Below are positions 39,901-53,300 of a stretch of DNA of 64,000 nt, one piece after another. The first letter of the stretch is position 1, and each line of letters begins with the position of its first letter. The position numbers were made by a program, and so were the translations under genes. This DNA comes from Solea solea (lineage: Eukaryota; Chordata; Actinopteri; Pleuronectiformes; Soleidae): NCBI RefSeq assembly GCF_958295425.1, contig NC_081145.1, forward strand, positions 12,311,099 to 12,375,098, read 5' to 3'. The notes beneath the pieces were generated by a model. The model saw nothing but the letters and a program-made list of their open reading frames with translations, was not told the DNA's origin and made no database searches.

Positions 39901-42900
39901 TGTTACCAGTTACATTGTAGGGCTTATTGTGTTTTGGGTCTAATGTTTTCTTTTGTCTCCCTCCAGTTTGTAAATAGACAGTTCATTCCAGACAGCACAT
40001 ACAGTGGCAGTGAGAAGGAGCAGGGGGATGAGTGGACCACGGACACAGAGGTTAGTTACAGGGACTTTTTACCTTTTACTTATTTGTTTTGTTGAATATT
40101 TCCTGTATTTTTTGTTCTGATTATAGTTTTTGTTAAATCCAAAAAATGATATAAGTTCAAATTACCTCCATTCAAAGAGGGAAGTCTGGTATACATCCAC
40201 CATATTGCTATTTTACAGGGGGAAAAAAAACATATTCCCATAATATTTCTCCTTTGGTGAAGTTCCTCAAAATGTTACAGTAATGTGTAATGACAGACAA
40301 ATGGTAATGAATACAGTATATTATTACTGAATTTGAATCTGAGGCCAGTGTCACAGTGGTTGCATGTACAGTGTGTGACAGCAGAAGTGCTGATCTGCTG
40401 TGTTTCACACAGCTTTGTCATTCACACCAGCTGTGTTTCTTCTGCTCACCTGCCTTTGCAGCCTGTGCTATGTTTTGCATAGGGTTAAGCGGCAGCCAGA
40501 CTTCTATGTCAGTCAACGTCATCTTATTTGTTAATGGACAGTGTTGGCCAACACGGTGATTCTCTATCCCAAAACTCATCTACTGGATTTAGATCCACAT
40601 CTGAGTCAGAAGGCCATTTAAGTCAGATAAAACTTGTTCTTCTTTCTGAAATTGTCATTTGTGACATGCAACGTAGTTATGCTGTAAAGTAGCAATGGAG
40701 GGATGTACATGTTGAGCAGCAGTACTCAGATTGTGACATTCAAATAATTATTCATTGGTATTGAGGGCAGCAAGTGTGCAAAGAAATCATTACACCATCA
40801 CCAGAAGGCTGGACGGTTGACACAAGACAGGATTAGTCAACCGCTTCATGCTGTTGACATCAAATTCTGACCCAATCAGCTGTTTACCTCAGGAGACATT
40901 CAGCATATTTTCAGTCTTGAACTCTCCAGTGTTGGTGAGTGTTTCTGTACTGCTGCCTGACAGTTTGACCTGTTGAGCGTTTTAAGATGCTTTTCAGCTC
41001 TCCATACCATAGAGTGGTTATCTGAGTTAGCTTTTCTGACTGTGAAGATCACGGGCGACTCCGGCACCACACAGTCACAGCTGGGTCAATGTCACTATGA
41101 TCACAATTTCTCCTCATTCTGATATTTGATGAACATTAACTGAAGCTGCTCACCCATGTCTGATTGATGTCATGCAGTGTGCTGCTACCATATGGCTGAT
41201 TAGATGGTTAACAGTTGGTCCTAGTAGAGTGCTGTGCTTGGTAAGGGTAATATATGTACAGGCAATGTACATGTTTAGTCATCAGTAGCGATTCAGTTCA
41301 CAACATAATCTAAATATAATCCTGTAGGTATCACCTCGGCTTATTTTTATTTGTTCTGCCCTGTGTTTAATACGTCCATCATTCACCTGTTCTGCCTGTC
41401 TTACATTCTTAGGCAGTTGGTACCATGCTGCAGCAGCAGCAGCAGCAGCAGCCTGTGCAGCCTATGGCTTCACCTGTTGCCTTGGAGACCCACCCCTTGA
41501 CTTTAACATCCCCTGTTCCACCTACTGACCCATTGGTCAGGAAGCAGGTGGTGCAGGACTTAATGGCACAGATGCAGGGAACATATAACTTCATGCAGGT
41601 AAGGAGTTTGTGCTGCAAACAAATAATAACTGTAAATGTTTTAATCCATTTTCATTTAAAAAAACACATACATTCTCCTCTGGTTAATGCCCTCCATCCA
41701 TACTACTGTGGCATTTCAGAGCCTCCAAAACGTAGAAGGTTAAAAACATTTCTGGCTGTGTTTTAGTTTGATAACCACAGGGCAGTGTTCTCTGGAAACT
41801 ATGACTCAGTTAACTTGCATTCCCTTCTTAGATGATACTTATCGGCCACAAACTGTCAGCCTTGAACAAAAACCCCGTCAATTATTTCAGTATGAGCTTT
41901 ACCTTGTTGTCAGTTTTATAACACAAATAGTTGCTCTTACTTTTCACCATTGTTGTTTTCATTGCACACAAATATTTCTTTAAATGGCACGAAGCAGTTT
42001 ATTTCACTCTGAAATTTCATACAATATAAATACTGAACCTCTGTAATCCAGACAAAGCTTCTGAATTAGTTGGTGAAGAAGCAGATGATCAGACACGGCA
42101 AATTATTTTCTCACTTCTCACATCTTCACTTGCATCAAACGGCAAAGCTGCTGTGAGGGGAAAATGTTGATACATTGTCTTTTTTATTTATTAATTTCAC
42201 TTTAAATATGTTAACGAATTCAGTGAGGCGGGTCGTTTCAGCAGCTTTTTGTTAGTAATGACGAATGCAGCAGGATTACGACCTCTGATAAAAACACCTC
42301 TGGCTTCTTCCACACATTGTCACGTGTCTTTAAGGCACTGCATGTTACCGGCCACTTAGAATGATGTTTGTCTCTTCTCAGGACTCGATGCTGGAGTTTG
42401 ACGGACAGCCTGTTGACCCTGCCATTGTATCGGCGCAACCTATGAACCCTGCTCAGAGCATCGACTTAACACAGATGGTGTGTCCTCCAGGTAGGTTATG
42501 CTGCCAGTTTGTGTAAAGTAATATAAAGGAAATCTGACAATGGGAGTTTTTGTTGACTAAAGTTCAATATCTTAATCTTAGTTCAGGCAGAGTCTCGGCT
42601 ATCACAACCCAACACAGTTCCTGTCCAACCTGAGCCTACGCAAGTAAGACACCAAACATGACAATAACATGCTGATGGGATCACACCTGTTAATCTTAAA
42701 ATGGGGAATGTCTTATGTTTTGCTCTTACTTTACAGGTCCCCAACGTCTCCCCAACACCGCCCCCCATGTATCAGACCTCTCACACGCCAGATCCTCGAC
42801 CCTCTTCAGAACCCCTCGACCCCATCCAGGTGAAAAATAAATTAGGTTATTGTGATGATGATGAAAGTTTAAAAAAAGAGAAGGGTTTGATGTTTACGTG

Positions 42901-44610
42901 TAGCCATCATTTTTTCCATCATTCCAATCACTCAATCAGATAAGTATCATGTAGTCCAACAACTCGTATTCTGTATCTTCCACAGACCTCAATGTCACTG
43001 TCATCAGAGCAGCCTCCCCCCTCCACAGCTCTTTCCCCTGCCCCTCAGACGCAGGTTTTCCAGCCTGTTTCCAAAGCTCCTCACAGCAGTGGCATCAATG
43101 TCAATGCAGCACCATTCCAATCAATGCAGACAGTAAGAGTGTGACGACACTGCGTATGCTTTTCATCTAAGCTTACTGAGATTTTGCCAAATAAAACATG
43201 TGCTAAAATCATTTAATGATTAAGTTCAACTTGGACTGGACTACCCAACCTTAAATAAAGCTAAAAATGACTTGCATTAGTAGTTATGTCAAGTCCTGAA
43301 GTTTATTCTCGTTTTATTACATAGTAATGTACTTTACCTCCAGTAAGAGCCTTGATCCTTCCTCTGGTTTTGCCTTCACCACAATGTGGCCTTTGTTTAC
43401 CCTCAGGTGTTCAACCTCAATGCCCCAGTCCCGCCAGCTAATGAAACAGAGGCCTTGAACCAGGCCAACCAGTACCAAAACAACTACAACCAGGCTTTCA
43501 GTAACCAGTCGCAGCATCCTGTGGAGCAGACAGACATGCAGTCAGAACAGCTACAGTCTGGTGGGCAGATTTTCACTACATTGTTCCTTTACTCACTGGA
43601 TTGATTGTGCCACACTTGTGTTTCTGAGATTACGTTCCAGTTCAACATGTTAATACTTTCCTGTGTTGTGGCCAGAGATTGACTCCCATCTGTTTTCCTT
43701 TAACAAATTCCATGTTTTCCTTTTAGTAGTTGGTGCTTTCCATTCCCAAGACCAGTCAGGAGGCCATCAGCAGCCGTCTCCGCAGGGCCCAGGCTTTGGC
43801 AGACAGGCTCAGTCCTTCTACAACAGCAGAGGTATGTCTCGTGGTGGACCCCGTAATGCCAGGGGTATGATCAACGGCTACAGAGGCTCCTCAAATGGAT
43901 TCAGAGGTACACTCACAACATATAGCTACAAGCAAATTTAAGAAAACCATGTTAAGATTTTTAGACAAACATTATGTAATTGTTGTAGTGAGTTTATCAG
44001 TCTATTTTTTATTATTATTATTATTATTTTTAAAAAAAGGCTATTTTAACTTCATCCTAGACTTGATTGGATTGATATAAAGAAAGAAAAGAAGGCTTTA
44101 CTGAATGACTACATGCATGTCAGACCAGCCTCTCTCATGCACTGCTGCTTTTCTGTGGTTACTATGGTGATGGTACTTGGAGCAGGTGTTAGCCAAAACA
44201 ATCAGAATGACAAACGATGTGTAACATGGCCATTGTCTGAAAGGGGCTTAAATTATTGATCTTGTTGTTCTCCTCAGTAGAAGCATTTTAATTTAGAGCT
44301 CTTGTTTTTTCCAGGTGGCTATGATGGTTATCGTCCTCCTTTTGCCAACACTCCAAACTCTGGTTATGGACAGACTCAGTTCAACACACCTCGTGATTAC
44401 TCGAATGGAAATTATCAGAGGGTATGAGGAGCATTCAGACCTCACACTGGCTTTGATAATTAAAATGTTACTATCTGCTGGAGCCGTTTCTAAAATGTAT
44501 TCTTTTTCCTGTTGTTGCTCAAGGACGGTTACCAACAGAACTACAAGCGCGGCGCTGGTCAGGGACCCAGAGGAATGTCAAGAGGCAGCACTCAGGCAAT
44601 GCGATCCTGA
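36922..44610 (+). CDS. caprin1: Cell cycle associated protein 1 (caprin-1), complete coding region
   Basis: Cytoplasmic RNA-binding protein of mRNP and stress granules; partner of G3BP1 and FMRP (family knowledge). Seventeen coding exons: 36922-37089, 37212-37274, 37381-37467, 37565-37803, 37914-37996, 39513-39713, 39832-39884, 39967-40050, 41413-41598, 42382-42490, 42582-42643, 42737-42829, 42986-43132, 43407-43560, 43727-43906, 44315-44421, 44524-44610. All junctions are GT-AG and phases agree: 2103 bp, 700 aa (human 709). The HR1 region contains KLDDYQVRKESGERLNQDQL. Seven Glu (about 242-248) and an Ala-rich tract are followed by Gln7 (about 333-339). The G3BP-binding motif YNFMQ-DSMLDF spans the exon 9/10 junction (about 384-394). 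The C terminus has RGG/RG clusters and ends GMSRGSTQAMRS, unlike the human NTQQVN end. The polyA signal is at 45054. The a or b paralogue is not resolved. Confidence 0.95.
39596..39663 (+). repeat. Coding GAG/GCA triplet repeats in caprin1 exon 6
   Basis: GAG/GAA triplets followed by GCAGCAGTG and GCAGCA units encode a Glu7 stretch and an Ala/Val-rich run. Repeat slippage here would change protein length without breaking the frame. Confidence 0.85.
41428..41451 (+). repeat. Coding (CAG)7 in caprin1 exon 9
   Basis: Seven CAG codons after ATG CTG encode Gln7. Human CAPRIN1 has a shorter interrupted Gln run (SLQQQPQ) at this place. Confidence 0.9.
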
Positions 44611-45053
44611 GGGGGGGGGGGAGCCTTTCTTAATGACTGTGACTGATTTAATTGCACCACACTGAAAATTCAAAATTCATCCATGCATTTGCCCCAGCTC
44701 CCTCATGTCCTTTTTTCTGTTTGTTCATCAGTGGTATTTTTCCTGTTTCTTTAGTCAAAGTAAATGTCTGCTTTGATTTTTGGAAATACATCATTTAAAG
44801 TCTAAAACACAAGGTAAGCTGTAAATCTAATAATTGATTTACACACGCCATGTGTCACAATATTCCTGTAAACTTGAAAGATTTCATAAGTTATTTTTTG
44901 TATTAAAAATGCACCTGCCACTGCTGGTCCAATCCTTGGGAGTTCAATCCCTTTCTCGGTTCTTTTGTCATTTTGATTCTAAAAAAATAAGCCTTTTATG
45001 TTCAGTGAACTCCCATTTTCTTGTTTGTAAATTGATGTTGCTTCAAGAGTTTC

Positions 45054-45059
45054 AATAAA
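45054..45059 (+). terminator. caprin1: caprin1 polyadenylation signal AATAAA
   Basis: AATAAA followed by a GT-rich stretch (GTTGTGTTGC), about 445 bp after the stop codon and before the nat10 promoter region. A good match to a canonical polyA signal with a downstream element. Confidence 0.75.
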
Positions 45060-46385
45060 GTTGTGTTGCATACCTGTGCTTCAGCTATTTGTTTTTATTG
45101 CAGTGTTGAGACCTGTCACTCAAAAATGAAACGTTAAGTGCTGATGGGGAGATATTTTTAATATCTATTTTTTTTTTTTTTAAATGGAGCCCTTTTGATT
45201 TTACTAAATTAATTGTTCACATGGTGCATGTGCTGTCATTTTAAACTGCCAAACTATTCCATACCTGAGTTTTGCTTCTATAACAATATATAGGAATGTC
45301 GGCCAGTGATGCAGCGCCACCGCATGGTCACCAGAGCGCAGGTGCAGAAAATAGACAACAGGAAAAAAAACCCGCTGTATTGATTTACAGAGCCTCAGGG
45401 CAAGTTGGGTCTCTTGACTCTCCAGCAACATTGATGACATTTGTTGGATTACTGAGTAACAGGATATTAATTTATGGACATCAATAAAATAGTTTGAATC
45501 AGCAGTAACTGCATGTTATCTTAAAAATTATACAAAATTATAAAAAAAATACAATTTAAAGAAAACTCACGTCCAACAAAAAACTTATAACCCGAAATGT
45601 ATCAAGCTGTACAATGATTTTAATCGAAAAAGTATCATTACTAAAACGTACAGTACAGTACGTTTTTGTACAGTGCAGTGATTTACATTCAACATTTATT
45701 AGTGCTCTTGATGCTCCTGAAGAGCTGTGATCCTGAGGAAGTTTATTTCAAAGCCGAGTGTGTCCTGATTTTTCTGTTGTTAATTGTTTTTAATTATTTG
45801 TGATTATGTAATTCTGACATAAGGTTATTTACTCTGCTTTTGAGCCGCCGTGAAAGAAGAAGAACATCTGGGTCTAATTTTCCTTGGTGTTCTGTCCCTT
45901 TAAAAACGTGTGTAGTTGGTGGGGAAAGTGTGATGCTTGTTTTAGTCATTATTAATATGTTTTGGGGAGGAGAGGGCGGGGTTTACTTCACGCCTGGCAG
46001 ACTAAACTCAGGGATCAGCAATACATATTGTCGCGTAAATGTGACGTCACACCGGGGGTCCTCCATGAACGGGTGTCTCCACGTGAGAGTTCAGTATCAA
46101 CAGCATGATGGCTGCCGTGTAACTTCAGCACCTGAGTTATCCACGTTCTGTGAAAATTAATTCATAAGACATTTGTCTGCAATCGGAAGGTACAAATTTA
46201 AACGCTTCGTGTTTGAAGTGGCGCTTTGATATCGCGATATTTGTGCGTCTTTTTCTCATAGGTTGCAGATGAACTCGTTTATTTCACGTTTAGCTAACTT
46301 CACGTCACCGGCGCAGTTGCTGCTGACGCTTGACTTGTTTGAGTTAAGTTCTTAGTGTTTGTTTTCTCTCAGTGACACGAAGACG
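45060..46385 (+). other. caprin1-nat10 intergenic region and nat10 5' region
   Basis: A tandem gene gap of about 1.3 kb. A small hairpin (arms AAAACGTAC at 45643-45651 and GTACGTTTT at 45658-45666) lies in AT-rich DNA. The last 400 bp are richer in CpG and hold a CRE-like palindrome. A polypyrimidine tract and AG at 46371, just before the nat10 start codon, suggest a non-coding 5' exon ending perhaps at GAAG/GTACAA near 46189. Confidence 0.5.
46042..46049. promoter_or_regulatory. nat10: CRE-like site TGACGTCA upstream of nat10
   Basis: A perfect 8-bp CREB/ATF palindrome in the CpG-containing sequence 337 bp before the nat10 start codon. Such sites are common in housekeeping promoters. No occupancy can be shown from sequence. 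Confidence 0.4.
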
Positions 46386-47348
46386 ATGGCAACGGTACGC
46401 AAGAAGGTCGACAACCGGATCCGTGTGCAGATAGAGAATGGAGTCTCTTCGCAGCACCGCTCCATGTTTGTTGTGGTGGGAGATCGAGGTCGAGATCAGG
46501 TAATGTCTCATGCCTTTCACCTCCACACTATTATATGAGTCTCAGTTTACATTCAGCATCATGTCTCTGTTTCCAGGTTGTCATCCTGCATCACATGTTG
46601 TCCAAAGCCAGCGTGAGAGCTCGACCCTCAGTTCTGTGGTGCTACAAAAAAGACCTTGGTTTCAGCAGGTAAGCCCTCACACAGAGTGAGATACTGTATA
46701 TGACATGGTGAATCATAAATCACAAATAATTCCACCAAGCCCATCCCTAAATATGCTTCATCGTCTGTCTTCAAACGTCATACACTGACCTCTCTTTTGA
46801 TAAATGAAATATCAGATGTAATCCAGCTTTGTTTTTAGGTCATCCATGCTTTTATTTAATCTTGTTCACTATATACTGTATTCAGGGTTAGGTCAAAATA
46901 CACTTTCACCTTCCAACTTGTTCACAATGCAGCTGCTCGGCTTTTAGCCAACAATGACAAACCCAGCTACATCAGCTCTATTGTGGCCTCACGTTTTTGG
47001 TTTCCTGGTACCTGTTAGTTTCAGAATGGATTTTAAGATATTACTCATTACTTTTGAAGCACTTTGTATCCTAGCTCTCAAATACATCACTAAATTTGCA
47101 ACTCCATTGTGAGCCTCAGCTCACTGAAAATCTTTTTACAAAAGCCTATTGTTCTTCACACATGACCTTATTGGAAGTGTAGTCCTAACTTCTTATATTC
47201 TAACATTATTTATTGTTGTTTTGTATTTTTTTATATGCTATTTGTATTTTAAATGCCCTGTTTTATAGTTTCAACCTTGGAAAGCCCTTTATGACTTGTA
47301 CGGAAAAGTGCTACACAAATACACTACGTTATTATTTAAGGAGAGTGT

Positions 47349-47386
<38 letters not shown>

Positions 47387-50300
47387 GAAACAGTAATCGC
47401 AAGAAGCGCATGAGACAGCTGCAGAAGAAGATCAAAACAGGCACATTGAATCTGAATCAGGACGACCCGTTTGAACTCTTCATCGCTGCAACAAACATCC
47501 GCTACTGTTACTACAATGAGACGCACAAGATTCTGGGAAACACCTACGGCATGTGTGTCCTTCAGGTGAGTCTGTGAGACTATGACAGTATTTATCTTTT
47601 GTTAAAATGTAATATTTCTTCTGCGATCTCAGTCTTTGTTTAACTTGGTTAAATATATCTTGAAAACCGGGCTCATAAGAAACATTTGTCAGAATATAAA
47701 AAGTTTGGGATCCATGTCTTTAGATGATTATAACCTTGTCAGTGAATTGGATGTCTTAAAGCTTTATTTCTATTTGTTTACTTGTCACACAGGATTTTGA
47801 AGCACTTACACCCAACCTCCTAGCGAGAACGATTGAGACTGTAGAAGGAGGCGGGATTGTGGTCATACTGCTGCGGACAATGAACTCTCTTAAGCAGCTT
47901 TACACTATGACGATGGTAAGTTTCTCCATCACGTATCATCTTCACACACGTCAACCTGGAAGCTCTCCTCCGATAACTAAAGATGGCTGTGGTTTGTTTT
48001 CAGGACGTACACTCCCGCTACAGGACAGAGGCTCATCAGGATGTGGTGGGACGGTTCAATGAGAGGTATGTGAAACTGGAGGATTTCTGGTCAGTGGCAT
48101 GATGGTTCAAATGTGTCACTAATTTTGCTTGACAATTTTTAGGTTCATTCTGTCTCTTGCATCTTGCAAGAACTGCGTCGTCATTGACGACCAACTCAAC
48201 ATCCTCCCCGTGTCCAGTCACATGGCAAATATCAAGCCAGTTCCCCCAAAGACTCAGGTACCATTGATTTATTTATCTCATTAGAAAAATGTGAGACTTT
48301 TATTGTTTAAAGTTACTCCAGTCTGATATTTTAAATTTTCTTTCTCTTTCATATTTATTCAACAAAACATTAGTGTATGTTGGACTTTTGGGATAACTAA
48401 ACAATCCATTTAAAGCCATTGTCTTGAGGCTTGGGGGAATTTGAGAAAAATGTATAGATCCTTGATAAGAAAAATAATTATCATTTGCACCCTTAAGCTA
48501 TACTTGTACTTTCCACTTGCTATCTGTTTTTCTTTGTATGGATTTTAAGTGTTTATGCTTGACATAAAAATGTCTCTTGAATTAGTTTATGCCACTCCTG
48601 GTATTTCTGAATATTACAAACATAAAGAAGAAACTATGGGTGGTTGCTGTTGATGCTTTTTGACTTTGGAAGTTTGTACATTTTGTCCTTTGTATGATCA
48701 TTTATCTGCTTTCCATCTGTATAGCCATTTTAATAATGAATTGTTGTTTCTCATGAGGTGCCTTTTTTATAACAAGTTGTCTGATACTGTTCAGGAGGAC
48801 AGTTTGTCTCCACGAGAACAGGAGCTGAAGGATCTGAAGGAGTCCCTTAAGGACACTCAGCCTGTGGGGGTGTTGGTGGACTCCTGCAGGACCATGGATC
48901 AGGTCAGGATCTCGTTTAAGAGCCTCTTCTCCATTTTACCAACTATAATGTAAATTGATGAACACGCCATCAGGTTCATAGATGTTTGTGACCATGTTCT
49001 GATGGATGATGTGCTGGAAGGTGTCCCAGGTGTCATTTATTTATTTATTTGTTTTTCTCATCTTCTAGGCCAAAGGAGTGCTGAAGTTCATTGAGGCGAT
49101 CTCAGAGAAAACCCTGAGGAGCACTGTGGCTATGACTGCAGCCCGTGGTCGAGGAAAGTCTGCAGCTCTGGGGTTGGCCGTTGCTGGAGCTGTGGCCTTT
49201 GGGTACAGATTTGTTTTAAAGTGTTCTATTACAAAGTCAAGCACACAACAAATCACACATGTATATGTCTCTGTGATATTGCCCTCACTTACAGCCAGTT
49301 TTTCCCTTTACAGCTACTCCAATATTTTCGTAACGTCACCAAGCCCAGACAACCTCCACACCATGTTTGAGTTTATCTTCAAAGGATTTGATGCTCTGCA
49401 GTATCAGGTAGACTGTCTGAACATCTTCTCTGTATCAGTGGCAGTAGTTTCACTGATGCTGTGGGCTTAGAACTTACAGTGCTTCGTATTCTTCTGTGCA
49501 TTCATAGGAGCATCTGGACTATGAAATCATCCAGTCTTTGAACCCGGAGTTCAACAAAGCAGTGGTGCGCGTCAACATCTTCAAAGAGCATCGACAGACA
49601 ATTCAGGTAAATGGAGCCACATCACTACTCAATTTACTGAAGGGAAACATGCATCTGATCGAACTGTTCCTGTGTCCAACAGTACATCCACCCCGGTGAT
49701 GCAGTGAAACTGGGCCAGGCTGAACTGCTGGTCATTGACGAGGCTGCAGCCATCCCTCTCCCTTTGGTCAAAAAACTGCTCGGGCCTTATCTGGTTTTCA
49801 TGGCCTCCACCATCAACGGGTCAGTGAGAGAGCTTGATGACATTTATATGACCATGCACCCAATGGATTTCATGACAAATGACATAAAGGCAATCCGTAA
49901 ATATTATGTGTACAAGTGCATGAAAAAATATTACAATTCAATGTCTGACATTTGTGAAGATGTGCATCACAACTGTGTTGCATAACCTTTCAACATAAAC
50001 AAATGTTTCCACAAGACTGTGTTTCTCAGTATAGCTGTGTTTAGATCTTGTTTTGCACTGCAACACTGCTGCGCTGCACACAGGAAGTCAGTTGTCTTAT
50101 GTCAAGGCCAAATTATGGCAGCAGCAACTTTGTGCAAGTAAAAAGGCAAAGACCACTCGGGTTATAGTTCTGCAAAAATAAGGCTAACCTAATATCATAA
50201 TCTATCATTATTATCAATGTTATCATTTATAACATCGTTGGTAAAGTATTATTACATTATCAGGTTCTACGAGGCAGAATAATAACATCAACAACCAAAT

Positions 50301-53300
50301 ATCACCAAAAGTTACACACTGAAGAAAATTGATAAAGTTGTTTGTTGTTGTTTAGTCAATGATTAAATAGTTAATGTTCTACTGATCACTAAATGATTTA
50401 GACGTTTCATTCATATTTCTGGTCTCTGTAGGTACGAAGGTACCGGTCGCTCCCTCTCCCTCAAACTGATTCAGCAGTTGAGGCAACAGAGTGCAGACAG
50501 TCAGCAGAGCATGTCAGCAGAGAACAGGTCCACCAACACAACGAGGCTAGCAGCAGGTAAATAACTACTGCATCTCAGCGTTTGACTGTGTTTGTTTGGT
50601 GCGTCTCTATCACCTGACTGACTTCTGTTTATTTTTCTGTCACAGCTCGCTCTCTACATGAGGTTTCTCTGCACGAGTCCATCCGATATGCTGCGGGGGA
50701 CGCCGTGGAGAAGTGGCTGAATGATCTGCTCTGTCTGGACTGTCTTAACATTCCCAGGCTCATTTCTGGCTGCCCACTTCCACAGACTTGTGACCTGTAT
50801 CCTTTAGTTACACCTGGTCTGGACCCGTCCATGGCACCTGATGCTCTGGAGTGATAATAGCAATATGTTTTTGTGTCTAGCTCTGGACATTTGACTTATT
50901 AAGGTGGTACAAAAATATTATTCCTTACAAAGAAAGTGGCAGTGCATGCTGTGACTGGTTTATCTGCTTCAACAGAACCACACATGGCTAGTCTGTCTTT
51001 GAGTTTATTTTTAAATCTACATCTAAGAAAATTGTAGATTTCCCTGTGTTCGTCCTTACCTATGCTGTTCAGATATTATGTGAACAGAGACACACTGTTC
51101 TGTTACCACAAGGCGTCCGAGGCCTTCTTGCAGAGGTTGATGGCTCTCTATGTGTCATCACATTATAAGGTGATATATTTAACTTGTAATAAAAGTCATT
51201 ATGATTTATACAGACAGTGTAGTGTCCCACACACAATGTTTTATCTCTTTAGTGTTTATTTGTTGACACTTTTGTTTCCTTTGGCTCCAGAATTCCCCCA
51301 ATGACCTGCAGATGTTGTCTGATGCTCCAGCTCATCACCTCTTCTGCCTCCTGCCGCCTGTTCCTCCGACACAGAACTCCCTACCTGAAGTCCTCGCTGT
51401 TGTGCAGGTAAGACCGAGGGAAACCTCATGAAAGTCTTTATTATTCTAACTATTATTTTCTCAAATAATTGATTAGTTTTCCAAACCATGAAATGATGAT
51501 GTTCTGAAATGTCTTTTTTCAAAAGACAAAATGATTCAGTTTTAATGATTTCTTATGATGAAACCAGAAAACATTCACAGAGGCTGAAGAATTATACGGT
51601 TTGTTTTAGTTGTTAAAAAACCCAAACCAAATAATAGTTTATCAAAATAGTTGGTGATTTATTTAGTTATGGAGTAGATTGCAGACCCTAATTCCTTAAA
51701 TACCCTTCGTCCAGACATTTTTGAGAGGTGTACCGGGGCTTTTTAGGTCTCGTATCATTCTGTATTTTTGATGCTTAGCAGTTTGCTGCTTTCTGCTCGC
51801 TCTGCTAGCATCCTGTGTGTTGAAGAGCTACTAGCTGCATTATTGTGTAACAGACCAAAACAAATATAAAAATAAACACGGTTTGAAAATGTATTATGTG
51901 AATATACTGGCTTTACCGTTGTTTTCAGTAAAGCCAATATTTCAGTTGAACACGTTTTCCTACTCTGACACACCATTGTCATTTCTGTTGTAATATAATA
52001 CATTTCTTACATATAGAACCTCTAAGGGTGTGATTATTGGTTCACAAAAGTGGTATCAATCAAGCCAACTCAACTTATACCTAATCAGCAGTTTAACTCT
52101 CATTATATCAAGCCCAATTTCTCAAAACCTTGTCAAAACTGACATGTTTGTGTAACTAAGTTTTGATTTTATTTGAGTATGAATGTTTGTTTCCTCTCAG
52201 GTGTGTCTGGAGGGAGAAATATCTCGGCAATCCATCCTCAACAGTCTTTCTAGAGGGAAGAAGGCCTCCGGTGATCTCATCCCCTGGACTGTATCAGAAC
52301 AAGTAAATAACACATTTTTCTTTTCTTTTTTTTCTGTCTTTGTTTTGTTTGTTTTTTTCCGAGTAATTAGTTCTCGTTTCCACAGTGCGAGCATGAATTG
52401 TTTGCTCTTTTCTTTGTAGTTTCAAGACCCAGAGTTCGGCAGCCTCTCTGGGGCCAGAGTGGTGCGAATAGCTGTCAATCCAGACTACCAGGGGGTAAGA
52501 ACTCACAGAGGCCTCAGCTGTTTGTTGAATGTTTTAATAAATGTTCATGTGTGTAACTGGCTCTCCACCTGTCTAACAGATGGGTTATGGCTCCAGAGCG
52601 CTCCAACTGCTGCAGATGTACTACGAGGGCAAGTTTCCCACCATGGATGAGAGCGCACACTCAAACCACAATGAGATCACATCCGTCACCAGTGAGGTAA
52701 TACAACAAAAGACATCTGAGATGCATTAGTCCCCACATGCAGTTTAAAAGTACAATTTAGAGATTAGAAGAGGCAAATTAAAAACCACACAACTGTAACA
52801 CACTCTCTGTTGTCCAGGCTGTCAGTCTTCTGGAGGAAGTTATCATGCCACGGAAGGAGCTGCCCCCTCTGCTGCTGAAGCTGAGCGAGAGGAGAGCAGA
52901 GAGACTGGACTATTTAGGAGTTTCGTACGGCCTGACCACACAGCTGCTCAAGTGAGTGCAGTAAAATATGGAGAAGGGAGGTGGTGGTAATAATTCATAA
53001 GTTTCAGATAAATGTCAAAATGTTTTTTTTAACTGACAGGTTCTGGAAGAAAGCTGGTTATACTCCAGTCTACTTAAGACAAACCCCTGTAAGTATTCTA
53101 ATAAAATGTCTTGTTTTTATGTTTAAGGGTTCAATCATATGATTGTCTTTTGCACAAATACATTATTTTCTATTTTGTCTTGATTTAATGGTTTAATTCA
53201 GCACTGTCATTAATCTCTGCAGCTTCCAGGTTTAAGTTGTAGACAGACGTGCAACCCTACGAGCACCTTGTTTAAAGCACTTCTTGCTGCTTCCATGTGT

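Noticed and set aside
50797..50853. Read-through of nat10 exon 13 into the intron
   Set aside because: The frame stays open for only about 19 codons after the donor, and the exon 13-14 junction restores the conserved LYYVNRDTLF sequence, so the extension is not needed.
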